From DATATV01 sp035551355 (lineage in GTDB: Bacteria > Actinomycetota > Actinomycetes > Mycobacteriales > Pseudonocardiaceae), in assembly GCA_035551355.1 (NCBI GenBank), contig DASZNF010000013.1:8719-72718 (forward strand): 64,000 nt of DNA, given 5' to 3'. Numbering within the stretch: position 1 is the stretch's first letter; each line of letters starts with the position of its first letter. The notes beneath the pieces are model-generated. The model did no database searches. It saw only the letters and a program-made list of their open reading frames with translations, and was not told the DNA's origin. The position numbers and the translations under genes were made by a program. Below are positions 35,693 through 44,840 of this stretch, one piece after another.

Positions 35693-36739
35693 CTATTCGG
35701 CCAGTGCGGGAACCACAAGCACTTTCCCGGTTCCCGGTGCGTGCGCACCCGCCGTGTCCAGCGCGGATCCGAATTCCCGCAGCGGAAATCGATGACTGAC
35801 CAATGCGGCGAGATCCAGCTGTCCGGCGGCGAACCGGCGCACCGCCTCCGACCACGCCGCGGTGTGCGCGCCGAACACGCCGTGCACATGAAGCTCGCGC
35901 ACGGTGATGTCGGTGGGATCGACCGGATCGGCCGGTTCGGGCGGAATGCCGGTGAGCACCACGGTTCCGCCCGCTCGTGCCGCCCGCACCGCGGACGCGG
36001 CCGCACCGGCCGAACCGGACGCCTCGATCACCAGATCCGCGTCCACCTTCCCGGCGGCGAATTCCTCCGCGTTGAGGGCGCGGGTGGCGCCGAACCGGTC
36101 GGCCAGTTCCTGCCGGTTGGGGCGATTGGCCACCAGGATCAGTTCGCTGGGGGAGTGCGCGGCCAGCATCTGCACCGCGATCAGGCCGAGCGTGCCGCTG
36201 CCCACCACGGCGAACTTGTCGCCGTCGCGCGGTTTCCCGGCCAGCACGGCCGCGGCCACGCAGGCGGCCGGCTCGATCAGCGCGGCCTGTTCCACGTCGG
36301 AATTCGGGGGCAGCGCGTGCACCAGCCGGGCCGGCACCACGACATAACGGCTGAACGCGCCCGGCTCGGTGAACCCGGTTTCGTGATAGCCGGAAAGACA
36401 CAGATTGGTCGAGCCGTCCCGGCACCGCGCGCACGTGCCGCACCAGCGGAAACCCTCGGCCACCACGGGATCGCCCGGGCGCAGCGCGGTCACCGCGATG
36501 CCGGTCGCGGCGATCCGGCCCGACCACTCGTGGCCGGGCACGATGGGATAGCTGACGATTTCGGCCGGCCGGGTGCCCGCGAACAGCTCCACATCGCTGC
36601 CGCAGATGCCGGCCGCGGCGACCTCGACCACCACCTCGTCCGGCTTCGGCTGGGGGACTTCGAGTTCGGCGAGGTGGAATTCGCCCGGTTCGGTCACCAC
36701 CACCGCGGGGGCCGTTGCGGGAACAGGGGCAGGCGGCAT
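35693..36739 (-). CDS. Zinc-dependent MDR dehydrogenase (sorbitol/threonine dehydrogenase-like)
   Basis: 348 residues. The catalytic zinc site is in AGICGSDVELFAG and PGHEWSG. The structural zinc lobe CGTCARCRDGSTNLC keeps all four Cys. A Rossmann domain follows with VVGSGTLGLIAVQMLA and ANRPNR after strand 2, suggesting NADP-tolerant binding. It oxidises a sugar or polyol alcohol; galactose 1-dehydrogenase or a galactitol/galactonate dehydrogenase role would suit the surrounding genes but is not proven. It is upstream of the importer operon on the same strand and divergent from the IclR gene. Confidence 0.9.
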   Translation of the reverse strand: MPPAPVPATAPAVVVTEPGEFHLAELEVPQPKPDEVVVEVAAAGICGSDVELFAGTRPAEIVSYPIVPGHEWSGRIAATGIAVTALRPGDPVVAEGFRWCGTCARCRDGSTNLCLSGYHETGFTEPGAFSRYVVVPARLVHALPPNSDVEQAALIEPAACVAAAVLAGKPRDGDKFAVVGSGTLGLIAVQMLAAHSPSELILVANRPNRQELADRFGATRALNAEEFAAGKVDADLVIEASGSAGAAASAVRAARAGGTVVLTGIPPEPADPVDPTDITVRELHVHGVFGAHTAAWSEAVRRFAAGQLDLAALVSHRFPLREFGSALDTAGAHAPGTGKVLVVPALAE

Positions 36740-36931
36740 CGCGTCCTCCGTGTGGTGCCGATCGAATCCGGGTCGAATGCTCGGACGGCGATCGAGATGT
36801 CGACCCGACGGTAGGGACCGGTCGACCGCTCGTCAACCACCGAACGCCAGATCCGTTTCACCGCAACGCTTCCGGCGGCCAGCCGGTCGAGCCGTCCTTG
36901 ACGGCCCGCAGTCACCGACTTACCTTGAGTC

Positions 36932-36960
36932 CGGTATTCTGGAAAAGATCCGAAATACCG
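36932..36960. promoter_or_regulatory. Candidate IclR operator
   Basis: CGGTATT (36932-36938) and AATACCG (36954-36960) form a perfect 7-bp inverted repeat 15 bp apart, directly upstream of the IclR-family start and in the shared divergent region. Autoregulation is likely. Confidence 0.5.
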
Positions 36961-36987
36961 AACCGGAACGACGCGGGGACGGCAACC

Positions 36988-37830
36988 ATGGCGATGGCAC
37001 GCACCGTGCCCGCGGTGATGCGGGCACTGGACATCCTGGAGTTGTTCCTGTCCGGCAGGGACTACTCCATCCCGGAGATCACCGCCCAGCTGGGCCTGCC
37101 CAAGACCACCGTGCACGAACTGGTCAACACCCTGGTGGTGCGGTCCTATCTGGCCCCCGCCCCGGATCGCGCGCACCGCTACCGGCTGGGGCTGCCGCTG
37201 TTCGAACTGGGCAGCATGTTCGCCGAGCAGATCGACCTGGCCCGGGAGGCGCGTGCGGCCAGTGAGCGAGTGGCCGCGTCCTGTGACGAGACGGTGCATG
37301 TGGCCGTGCTGGACGGCGCGGATGTGGTCTATGTGGCCAAAGCCGACTCCACGCACGCGGTCCGGCTGGTGTCCGCGGTGGGCCGGCGGCTGCCCGCGCA
37401 CTGCACGGCGGTGGGCAAGATGCTGCTGGCCTCGCTGTCCGAAGAGGCGTTCGTGGCCCGCTATCCGCGGGAGCGCGCGCTGCCCGCGATGACCCCGCGC
37501 AGCATCACCTCGGTGACCCGGCTGCGTGAGCACCTGCGCGAGATCTCCGTGCGGAGCCTGGCTTACGAGGTGTGCGAGTCCAACGACGCGGCCGCCTGCG
37601 TGGCCGCGCCGGTGCGCGACCGGTCCGGCGCGGTGGTCGCCGCGATGAGCATCTCGGTGCCCACCCCGCGCTGGAACGACGAGGTGGCCGCGAATTTCGG
37701 GATCCTGGTGGCCGACGGCGCGGAGTGGTTGTCGGCGCGGCTTGGCCATCGGGCCGCCGACAGGGCGGCCCGGGAACCTGGTTCGCGCACCGCACCCGGC
37801 ACCTATGCGCACAGCGGAATAGCCACCTGA
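36988..37830 (+). CDS. IclR-family transcriptional regulator
   Basis: 280 residues from ATG 36988. The N-terminal winged helix is typical: VPAVMRALDILELFL, YSIPEITAQLGLPKTTVHEL, then the linker YRLGLPLFELG. The IclR effector domain holds VHVAVLDGADVVYVAKA, LPAHCTAVGKMLLASL and VAAPVRDRSGAVVAAMSIS. The family controls sugar-acid and aromatic catabolism. It is divergent from the zinc dehydrogenase (249 bp between starts) and converges with the galactonate dehydratase gene, with a strong hairpin between them. The C-terminal about 30 residues are an extra basic tail. Confidence 0.92.
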   Translation: MAMARTVPAVMRALDILELFLSGRDYSIPEITAQLGLPKTTVHELVNTLVVRSYLAPAPDRAHRYRLGLPLFELGSMFAEQIDLAREARAASERVAASCDETVHVAVLDGADVVYVAKADSTHAVRLVSAVGRRLPAHCTAVGKMLLASLSEEAFVARYPRERALPAMTPRSITSVTRLREHLREISVRSLAYEVCESNDAAACVAAPVRDRSGAVVAAMSISVPTPRWNDEVAANFGILVADGAEWLSARLGHRAADRAAREPGSRTAPGTYAHSGIAT

Positions 37831-37843
37831 TCGATCCGGTCCA

Positions 37844-37871
37844 CTGCGGCCGGGACAGCTCCCGGCCGCAG
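37844..37871. terminator. Bidirectional terminator between iclR-type and dgoD-like genes
   Basis: CTGCGGCCGGGA and TCCCGGCCGCAG form a perfect 12-bp stem with a 4-nt loop, in the 50-bp gap between two converging genes. Confidence 0.75.
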
Positions 37872-37880
37872 GGAGAACCG

Positions 37881-39035
37881 TTAGCCTCGTTGGGCTTGGC
37901 GTTGTTCCCAGCCTTCGGCGAACAGGTTGAAATTGACCGCCTGACGCGGGTGCTCGGCCAGTTTCGCCTCGTCGATGCTCACCCCGAGCCCCGGGGCATC
38001 GGGCAACGGGAAGTAACCGTCCACCACCTCGGGCAGCCCCGGTTCGCATTCCTTGACGTAGGAATCGGCGAAGTCGTTGAAGTGTTCCTGGATCTTGAAG
38101 TTCATCGTGGTGGCCGCCAGGTGCACGTTGGCCGCGGTGGAGATCGGGCCGCCCACGTTGTGCGGGGCCATCAGCAGGTAGTGGGTTTCCGCGGTGCCGG
38201 CCAGTTTCTTGGCCTCCCACAACCCGCCGGAGTGCGTGATGTCCACCTGCAGGATGTCGGCGGCCTGCAACTCGAACAGTTCCCGGTACTCGAATCGGGT
38301 GTGGATGCGCTCGCCGGTGGCGATCGGGATGTCGGTGTGCTCGGCCACCTTGGCCAGCGCCTTGAGATTCTCCGGCGGCACCGGCTCCTCGATCCAGGAG
38401 GGGTCGTAGGGCTTGAGCAGGCCGGCGACCCGGATCGCGGTGGCCGCGGAGAACCGGCCGTGCATCTCGATCAGGATCTCCACGTCCGGGCCGACCGTGT
38501 CCCGCACCGCCTCCACCAGCGCCACGGATTTGGCCGTCTCGTAGGCATCCAGCTCGAACATGCCCGCGCCGAACGGGTCCAGCTTCAGCGCCCGGTAACC
38601 GCGGTCGACCACTCGCTTGGCCGCGGCGTGGAACTCCTCCTGGGTGCGCTCGACCTGGTACCAGCCATTGGCGTAGGCCTTGATCCGGTCCCGCACGGCG
38701 CCGCCGAGCAGCTTGTACACCGGCAGCCCGAGCACCTTGCCCTTGATGTCCCAGCAGGCGATCTCGATGCAGGCCACCGCGGACATGGCGATCTCGCCGG
38801 AGCGGCCGTAGTCCAGCTTGCTCATCCGGTGCACCAGGCTCTCCGTGTCGAACGGGTCCGAGCCGATGATGTGGTTGGGCAGCGCCTCGGCGAAGTAGCC
38901 CAGCAGCGCGTCGGTGTGGTTGAGCATCCGGACCTCGCCGAGCCCGGTCACCCCCTCGTCGGTCCGCACCTCGACGATGGTGAGGTTGCGCCACGCGGTT
39001 CCGAGCACATGGGTCCGGATCCCGGTGATCTTCAT
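37881..39035 (-). CDS. D-galactonate dehydratase-like enzyme (mandelate racemase/enolase family)
   Basis: 384 residues from ATG 39035 (E. coli DgoD is 382). The fit to DgoD is close. The metal ligand plus catalytic His block reads EMHGRFSAA (DgoD has DFHGRVSAP, so the first ligand is Glu not Asp). It is followed by WIEEPVPPENL, ATGERIHTRFEYRELFE and the second His in APHNVGGPIS. The N-terminal capping domain starts MKITGIRTHVLG. It would dehydrate D-galactonate (or a C2 epimer such as gluconate) to the 2-keto-3-deoxy acid. It is divergent from the DgoR-like regulator with the shared operator between them. Confidence 0.88.
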   Translation of the reverse strand: MKITGIRTHVLGTAWRNLTIVEVRTDEGVTGLGEVRMLNHTDALLGYFAEALPNHIIGSDPFDTESLVHRMSKLDYGRSGEIAMSAVACIEIACWDIKGKVLGLPVYKLLGGAVRDRIKAYANGWYQVERTQEEFHAAAKRVVDRGYRALKLDPFGAGMFELDAYETAKSVALVEAVRDTVGPDVEILIEMHGRFSAATAIRVAGLLKPYDPSWIEEPVPPENLKALAKVAEHTDIPIATGERIHTRFEYRELFELQAADILQVDITHSGGLWEAKKLAGTAETHYLLMAPHNVGGPISTAANVHLAATTMNFKIQEHFNDFADSYVKECEPGLPEVVDGYFPLPDAPGLGVSIDEAKLAEHPRQAVNFNLFAEGWEQRQAQRG

Positions 39036-39135
39036 GGCCACCCGACCATTCCGCCGCCGGCCCGACTGGCCGGATCGGCATGCGATGTTTACCCTGCGGT
39101 CGCGGCCGAGCGTACGTGATTTGACAGTATCGATC

Positions 39136-39150
39136 AATCATTCGATGATT
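39136..39150. promoter_or_regulatory. DgoR-type operator between dgoD-like and dgoR-like genes
   Basis: AATCATTCGATGATT is palindromic with the same arms and spacing as the 35547-35563 site. It ends 5 bp before the regulator's GTG, so binding would block the regulator's own start and the divergent dehydratase promoter. Confidence 0.75.
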
Positions 39151-39155
39151 AGCCG

Positions 39156-39896
39156 GTGAACCGGTCGGTAAACCCGTTGGGCCAGCACCGGACCATGCAC
39201 GGCCGGGTGGTGGAGTGGATCGGGCTGCGCATCGTCTCCGGGGAGTTCGCCCATGGCAGTCAGCTGCCCAACGAGGGCGAGCTGGCCGCACGCCTGAACG
39301 TCAGCCGCGGTGGCGTGCGTGAGGCGATCAAAGCCTTGGCCGCCAAGGGACTCGTCGAACCCCGGCCGCGGCTGGGCACCCGGGTGCTGCCGCGCCGGGA
39401 CTGGAACCTGATGGACCGCGAGGTGATCGACTGGCACGGCCGCGCCGCGGACGTGACCTTCCTCGGCGATCTGCTGGACCTGCGCCAGGTGGTGGAACCG
39501 GCGGCCGCCGGGCTGGCCGCCGAACGTGCCACCGACGGCCAGATCGAGGAACTGGCCGCCGCCTACGCCGGCATGGCGCACAACGCCGAGGACCTGGTGG
39601 CCAACGAGGCCGCGTTCGTCGACGCCGACCTCGCCTTCCACCTTGTCGTCCTGCGGGCCAGCGGAAACCAGCTGGTGGAGCAGTTGGGCCGATTGCTGGA
39701 AGCCGGATTGCACCATGCGCTGGAGGCCACCTCGCACCTTCCTGGGGGAGTGGCGGCTACGCTGCCGCTGCACCGTTCGGTGCTGCAGGCGGTGCGCGCG
39801 CGGCGCCCGGCCGCGGCGGAACGCGCGATGCACAAGCTGTTGCAGGTGACCGTGGAGGCGGTGCGGCAGACGCCGGAGCGGCGCGAGGCCACCTGA
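39156..39896 (+). CDS. GntR/FadR-family regulator, DgoR-like (galactonate repressor)
   Basis: 246 residues from GTG 39156 (ATG 39195 is an alternative; neither has a clear ribosome site). The winged helix spans about 15-80 (SGEFAHGSQLPNEGELAARL, RGGVREAIKAL, PRLGTRVLPR). The FCD effector domain resembles E. coli DgoR over a long stretch: RDWNLMDREVIDW, LLDLRQVVEPAAAGLAAERA, DADLAFHLVVLRASGNQLVEQL. It should sense D-galactonate and repress the galactose-acid genes. It is followed after 20 bp by the SMP-30 lactonase. Its putative operator is identical in skeleton to that of the importer operon. Confidence 0.9.
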   Translation: MNRSVNPLGQHRTMHGRVVEWIGLRIVSGEFAHGSQLPNEGELAARLNVSRGGVREAIKALAAKGLVEPRPRLGTRVLPRRDWNLMDREVIDWHGRAADVTFLGDLLDLRQVVEPAAAGLAAERATDGQIEELAAAYAGMAHNAEDLVANEAAFVDADLAFHLVVLRASGNQLVEQLGRLLEAGLHHALEATSHLPGGVAATLPLHRSVLQAVRARRPAAAERAMHKLLQVTVEAVRQTPERREAT

Positions 39897-39916
39897 GGCG
39901 AGACGAGGGGACGTCC

Positions 39917-40816
39917 ATGGTGCAACCACTGTCGAACCGGTCCGTGCGGATCGCGCACGCCAACGCCTGCTCCCTCGGCGAGGGCGTGGCCTGGGACGCG
40001 GCCGATCAACGGCTGTACTGGCTGGACATCGTCGGGCGCAGCGCCCCGGGGCTGGGCGGCATCGTGTACTGGCTGTCCGGTTCCGGCGCGGTGTCCGAAC
40101 TCGGCGTGCCCAACACACCCGGCATGCTGACCCCGTACCTGACCGGGAAACCGTTGCTGGCCACCGACATCGGCTTCGAGACGCTGGACACCACGACCGG
40201 CACGCTGCACACCGTGACGCCGGTGGAGGCCGAGTTGTCTGCGCGACGGATGAACGACGGCGGCTGTGATCCGGACGGGCGGGTGCTGGCCGGGACCATG
40301 ACCCGCACCGAGGAATCCGGGCAGGGCGTGCTGTACCGGCTGGGCGCCGACGGTCTGGTGCACCCGGTGCTGACCGCGCTGTCGGTGCCCAACGGAATCG
40401 TGTGGCGGCAACCGGACCGGGTGCACTACATCGACAGCCCGACGGGCCGGATCGACGAGTACGAATACTTCCCGGACGGTCCGTTCGGGAAGTTGATCCG
40501 GTCCATCGACGTGTCCGAATATCCGGGTGGGCCGGACGGGATGACCATCGACGCCGAGGGCAACCTCTGGGTGGCGTTCTGGTCCGGCGGCGCGGTGCGC
40601 TGCATCAGCCCGGCCGGGGCGCTGCTGGAGGAACTGCGGCTGCCGGTGAAATGCCCCACCTCGTGCGCGTTCGGCGGACCGGACCTGCGGACGCTGTACA
40701 TCACCAGCGCCTACGTGGATCTGGGCGAGGAACGCGGCGAACTGGACGGGGCGCTGCTGGAGGTGCCCGACCTGACCACCGGCGTGGCGACCACCGCGTG
40801 GGCCGGACCGGCCTGA
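39917..40816 (+). CDS. SMP-30/gluconolactonase-family sugar lactonase
   Basis: A 299-residue six-bladed beta-propeller of the SMP-30/regucalcin family. Metal ligands are in LGEGVAWD (Glu), RRMNDGGCDPDGRVLAGTM (Asn), LSVPNGIVW (Asn) and GGPDGMTIDAEGNLWVA (Asp). It hydrolyses an aldonolactone; next to a DgoR-like regulator and a galactonate dehydratase the likely substrate is D-galactono-1,4(5)-lactone. Start ATG 39917 follows GAGGGGAC. It lies 20 bp after the regulator, so the regulator and lactonase form one unit. Family certain, substrate inferred. Confidence 0.9.
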   Translation: MVQPLSNRSVRIAHANACSLGEGVAWDAADQRLYWLDIVGRSAPGLGGIVYWLSGSGAVSELGVPNTPGMLTPYLTGKPLLATDIGFETLDTTTGTLHTVTPVEAELSARRMNDGGCDPDGRVLAGTMTRTEESGQGVLYRLGADGLVHPVLTALSVPNGIVWRQPDRVHYIDSPTGRIDEYEYFPDGPFGKLIRSIDVSEYPGGPDGMTIDAEGNLWVAFWSGGAVRCISPAGALLEELRLPVKCPTSCAFGGPDLRTLYITSAYVDLGEERGELDGALLEVPDLTTGVATTAWAGPA

Positions 40817-40923
40817 GGCTCAGCCCTCGCGCGCTGCTTCGGTCGGCTCGGTCAGGCCGGCGGTGCGCAGGTCGCGATCCTCGGCGGTCAGCGAAAGCTG
40901 TTTTCCCTCCCAGACAAGGAAAG

Positions 40924-41553
40924 TCAGACCGCGGGACGGGCCAGTGCGACCAGTCGAATGCCCAGGCCGATCAGCACGCAACTGGTCGCCCGGTCCAGCC
41001 ACACCTTCACCGCCGGCTTGGTCAGCAGCCGCCGGATCACCGCCACCGCCAGCACCACCGTGACGTACCAGCAGGTGCTGATGCTCATCTGCACCGAGGC
41101 CAGCGTCAGCACGTCCAGCAGGGTGCTGTGCGCGGGCAGGAACTGCGGGAACAGCGCCAGGTACAGCACGGCCGCCTTGGGGTTGGTCAGGTTGGTCAGC
41201 AACCCGGCCCGGTAGGCGGAGAACAGCGAGCGGGTGGACCGCGCCGTTTCCTCCTGCTCGGGCAGCGCGGTGGCCTTGCGGGAGCGCAGGAACGTCTGCA
41301 CGCCCAGCCAGCACAGGTAGACCGCACCGGCGATCTTCAACACCACGAAGGCGATCTGCGAGGTGCGGATCAGCGCGGTCAGCCCGAGTGCGGAGGCGAA
41401 CGCCCAGAACGTCAGCGCGGTGGTGTTCCCGGCCACCGTGGCCAGCCCGGCCGGTCGTCCGTTGCGCAGGGTCTGGTTGACCATCACCGCGAACGACGGG
41501 CCGGGCGCCACCACGATCAACACACAGGTGACCAGGAAAGCCCAGGAGATCAC
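40924..41553 (-). CDS. LysE/RhtB-family exporter
   Basis: 209 residues with five to six hydrophobic helices. Family features are APGPSFAVMVNQTLRNGRPAG near the N-terminus (the LysE motif with conserved Pro and Gly), KIAGAVYLCWLG and GLLTNLTNPKAAVLYLALFP. These proteins export amino acids or related small compounds. Its start overlaps the semialdehyde dehydrogenase stop by 4 nt, so it is translationally coupled to a pentose-acid pathway that ends in alpha-ketoglutarate. That pairing is unusual; it may vent amino acids made from the 2-oxoglutarate, or a pathway acid. Substrate unknown. Confidence 0.88.
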   Translation of the reverse strand: MISWAFLVTCVLIVVAPGPSFAVMVNQTLRNGRPAGLATVAGNTTALTFWAFASALGLTALIRTSQIAFVVLKIAGAVYLCWLGVQTFLRSRKATALPEQEETARSTRSLFSAYRAGLLTNLTNPKAAVLYLALFPQFLPAHSTLLDVLTLASVQMSISTCWYVTVVLAVAVIRRLLTKPAVKVWLDRATSCVLIGLGIRLVALARPAV

Positions 41554-43070
41554 CGGGGCAGAACCAGAACGCCGTCAACGCGACGCGGAATCCCGGCCGT
41601 GTTCGCCTCGGTCAGTTCGGCCGGCAGCAGCTGGGCGGGCGCGTCCTGGAAGGCCACCGGGCGTAGGAACCGACGGATCGCGGTGGTGCCGACCGAGGTG
41701 TGCTGGGTGTTGGTGGACGGCCACGGGCCACCGTGGTGCTGGGCCCAGGACACCGCGACACCGGTCGGGTACCCGTTGAACAGCAACCGGCCCGCCTTGT
41801 CCTGCAGGCCGCGCAACACCTTCTCGGACAAGGTGTCGTCCTGCTCGGTCACGTGCACGGTCGCGGTCAGCGAACCCGGCACCAGCGCCAGCGCGGCCAG
41901 CAGGTCGTCATCTCCGTTGTAGGACACCAGAAGCGTGGTCGGGCCGAAGCACTCCTCGGCCACCTCGGCGGTCAGCCGCTCGGTGCTGGTGGCGAACAGC
42001 GTGGGCCGCATGGCGAACCCGGCCTCGGTGCCGTTCTTGGCCTCGGCCACCCGGTCCAGTGCGCCCAGCCCGGCCAGCTCGCCGGTGCGGGTGCCGTAGG
42101 TGCGGGAAATGCCTTCGTTGAGCGCGAACTGCGGCTCCAGCTCGGTCACCTTGGCCGCCGCGGCCTCGCGCAGCCGGTCGCCGTCCGGGCCCGCGGGCAC
42201 GAACACCAGACCCGGCTTGGTGCAGAACTGCCCGGCCCCCAACGTGAACGAGCCGACCAGGCCGGTGGCGATCTGCTCGGCCCGCTCGGCGGCGGCCGCC
42301 TTGGTGATCACCACCGGGTTGAGGCTGGAGAGCTCACCGAAGAATGGGATCGGCTCCGGCCGGGCCGCGGCCAGCTCGGCCAGCGCCCGCCCGCCGCGCA
42401 GCGAACCGGTGAACCCGACCGCCTTGATCGCCTCGTGCTCGACCAGCACGCCACCGGCCTCCTGGCCGTGCACGATGCCCAGCACGCCCTCGGGCGCGCC
42501 GAAATCCCTTGCCGCCCTGGCCAGCACCTCGAACACCCGCTGCGAGGTGGCCGGGTGCGAGGGGTGCGCCTTGACCACCACCGGGCAGCCCGCGGCCAGC
42601 GCCGACGCGGTGTCGCCGCCGGGCACCGAGAAGGCCAGCGGGAAGTTGCTGGCGCCGAACACCGCGACCGGGCCGACCGGGATCAGCATCCGGCGCAGGT
42701 CCGGGCGCGGGCCCATCGGGGTGTCCCCGGCGTGGTCGATGATGGCCTCCACATAGGACCCCTCGTCCAGCACCTCGGCGAACACCCGCAGCTGGTAGGC
42801 GGTCCGGGTCAGCTCGCCGTTCAGCCGGCCCGGGCCGAGAGCGGTCTCCCGGTCGGCCAGGCCGACCACGGTCTCCCGGTCGGCCTCCAGCGCGTCGGCC
42901 AAGGCGCGCAGCAGACCGGCGCGGAAGGTGCGGCCCGCGTCGGCGAACGCGGGGGCGGCCGCGGCCGCGGCCCGGCAGATCTCGTCCACCCGGGCGGCGG
43001 TGGTCTCCTCGGCCACCTCGGCGTCCGCGATTGCTCCGGTGCGTGGATCGATGCTCGGCACGGCGGTCAT
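41550..43070 (-). CDS. Alpha-ketoglutaric semialdehyde (2,5-dioxovalerate) dehydrogenase
   Basis: 506 residues, aldehyde dehydrogenase superfamily, KGSADH subgroup. Characteristic elements: VGPVAVFGASNFPLAFSVPG (cofactor side), VVKAHPSHPATS (Lys and a Ser suited to NADP), FTGSLRGGRALAELAA, general base Glu in FFGELSSLNPV and catalytic Cys in GAGQFCTKPGL. It oxidises alpha-ketoglutarate semialdehyde to 2-oxoglutarate, the last step of the Weimberg-type pentose or hexarate pathways. It is 42 bp after the pentonate dehydratase and overlaps the LysE gene. Together with the two dehydratases upstream the lower pathway is complete. Confidence 0.92.
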   Translation of the reverse strand: MTAVPSIDPRTGAIADAEVAEETTAARVDEICRAAAAAAPAFADAGRTFRAGLLRALADALEADRETVVGLADRETALGPGRLNGELTRTAYQLRVFAEVLDEGSYVEAIIDHAGDTPMGPRPDLRRMLIPVGPVAVFGASNFPLAFSVPGGDTASALAAGCPVVVKAHPSHPATSQRVFEVLARAARDFGAPEGVLGIVHGQEAGGVLVEHEAIKAVGFTGSLRGGRALAELAAARPEPIPFFGELSSLNPVVITKAAAAERAEQIATGLVGSFTLGAGQFCTKPGLVFVPAGPDGDRLREAAAAKVTELEPQFALNEGISRTYGTRTGELAGLGALDRVAEAKNGTEAGFAMRPTLFATSTERLTAEVAEECFGPTTLLVSYNGDDDLLAALALVPGSLTATVHVTEQDDTLSEKVLRGLQDKAGRLLFNGYPTGVAVSWAQHHGGPWPSTNTQHTSVGTTAIRRFLRPVAFQDAPAQLLPAELTEANTAGIPRRVDGVLVLPR

Positions 43071-43112
43071 CCGGGAAATCCCTCTTTCCTGCTCTGGGAA
43101 ACGGCTTTGTGG

Positions 43113-44840
43113 TCAGCGCGCGTTGGGCTCGGGGTTCTCGCCGACCCGGGCCAGGAAGTCGAAATCGCACCCGGCGTCGGCCTGGGTGATGTGCTCGGCG
43201 TACAAGGCCCCGTAACCACGCTCGTACCTCGGGGCCGGCGCGGTCCAGGCCGCCCGGCGGCGATCCAGCTCCGCGTCGTCGACATCGAGGCTCAGCCTAC
43301 GCGCCGGGACATCCAGAGTGATCGGATCACCGTCCCTGACCAGCGCCAGCGGGCCGCCGACGTACGATTCCGGGGTGACGTGCAACACGCAGGCGCCATA
43401 GCTGGTGCCGCTCATCCGGGCGTCGGAGATCCGCACCATGTCCCGGATTCCGTTGGCCAGCAGCCGATCCGGGATGGGCAGCATGCCGTACTCGGGCATC
43501 CCGGGCCCGCCCAGCGGCCCGGCGCCGCGCAGCACCAGCACCGAGTCGGGCGTGATGTCCAGCGCCGGGTCGTTGATCCGCGCCTTGAGGTCCTCGTAGT
43601 TGTCGAACACCACCGCGGGACCGGTGTGCCGCAACAGTTCCGGCTCGGCCGCGATGTGCTTGATCACCGCGCCGCCGGGCGCCAGGTTGCCGCGCAGCAC
43701 GGCCACCCCGCCCTCGGTGGCGATCGGATTGTCGGCGGTGCGGATCACATCGTCGTTGTGCACCCGCGCGCCGGCCAGACTTTCCGCGAGTGGATGCCCG
43801 GTGACGGTGATCCGGTCGGTGTGCAGCAGACCCAGCTCGGCCAGCCGGGACAGCAGCCCGGGCAGCCCGCCCGCGTAGTAGAAGTCCTCCATCAGGTACG
43901 CCCCGCCGGGCCGGATGTTGGCCAGCACCGGCACCTTGCGGGCGATCTCGTCGAAATCGTCCAGGCTCACCGTGATCCGGCTGCGCCCGGCCATGGCGAT
44001 CAGGTGGATCACCGCGTTGGTCGAGCCGCCAAGGGCCAGCACGGTGGTCACCGCGTCGGTGTAGGCGTCCCGGCTGACCACCTTCGACATGGTCAGGTCC
44101 TGCCACACCATGTCCACGATCCGCATACCGGTGGCCGCGGCCATCCGGTGGTGCGCGGAATCGACCGCGGGGATGGAGGCCGCGCCGGGCAGGGTCAGGC
44201 CCAGCACCTCGGCGGCCGAGGTCATGGTGGACGCGGTGCCCATGGTCATGCAGTGCCCGGGGGAGCGAGCCAGGCCGGTCTCCAGCTCGGACATCTCGGC
44301 CTCGCCGATCAGGCCGGCCTTCTTCTCGTCCCAGTACTTCCACATGTCGGTGCCGCTGCCCAGCGTCTCGTCCCGCCAGTGACCGCGCAGCATCGGACCG
44401 GCCGGCAGGTAGATCGCGGGCAGGTCCATGCTGGCCGCGCCCATCAGCAGCGCCGGGGTGGTCTTGTCGCAGCCGCCCATCAGCACCGCGCCGTCGATCG
44501 GGTAGGAGCGCAGGATCTCCTCGGTCTCCATGGACAGCAGGTTGCGGTAGAGCATCGGGGTCGGCTTCTGGAACGTCTCGGACAGCGTGGCCACCGGGAA
44601 CTCCAGCGGGAACCCGCCGGCCTGCCACACCCCGCGCTTGACCGCCTTGGCCCGCTCGCGCAGGTGCATGTGGCAGGGGTTGATGTCGCTCCAGGTGTTC
44701 AGGATGCCGATGACCGGCTTGCCCATGTGCTCATCGGGGTTGAAGCCGAGCTGGCGGGTGCGCGAGCGGTGACTGAAGGGACGCAGTTCTTCCCCGCCCC
44801 ACCACTGAAAACTACGCAGTTCCTCGGGCGTTTTCGTCAT
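43113..44840 (-). CDS. Pentonate dehydratase (IlvD/EDD family; L-arabonate or D-xylonate dehydratase)
   Basis: 575 residues from ATG 44840, overlapping the upstream gene's stop by 4 nt. ILVD/EDD enzymes hold a [2Fe-2S] cluster: the three Cys are in SDINPCHMHL, LMGGCDKTTPALL and SPGHCMTMGTAST. The N-terminus ELRSFQWWGGEELRPFSHRS is typical of the sugar-acid subgroup rather than IlvD. It dehydrates a pentonate to 2-keto-3-deoxy-pentonate, the substrate of the DapA-family enzyme encoded just before it. L-arabonate versus D-xylonate cannot be decided here; pairing with a DapA-type dehydratase mildly favours L-arabonate. Confidence 0.9.
   Translation of the reverse strand: MTKTPEELRSFQWWGGEELRPFSHRSRTRQLGFNPDEHMGKPVIGILNTWSDINPCHMHLRERAKAVKRGVWQAGGFPLEFPVATLSETFQKPTPMLYRNLLSMETEEILRSYPIDGAVLMGGCDKTTPALLMGAASMDLPAIYLPAGPMLRGHWRDETLGSGTDMWKYWDEKKAGLIGEAEMSELETGLARSPGHCMTMGTASTMTSAAEVLGLTLPGAASIPAVDSAHHRMAAATGMRIVDMVWQDLTMSKVVSRDAYTDAVTTVLALGGSTNAVIHLIAMAGRSRITVSLDDFDEIARKVPVLANIRPGGAYLMEDFYYAGGLPGLLSRLAELGLLHTDRITVTGHPLAESLAGARVHNDDVIRTADNPIATEGGVAVLRGNLAPGGAVIKHIAAEPELLRHTGPAVVFDNYEDLKARINDPALDITPDSVLVLRGAGPLGGPGMPEYGMLPIPDRLLANGIRDMVRISDARMSGTSYGACVLHVTPESYVGGPLALVRDGDPITLDVPARRLSLDVDDAELDRRRAAWTAPAPRYERGYGALYAEHITQADAGCDFDFLARVGENPEPNAR

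Noticed and set aside
40820..40923. Short minus-strand reading frame after the LysE gene
   Set aside because: It looks protein-like and follows a GGGAGGG, but has no proper start codon and no family; probably 3' untranslated sequence.
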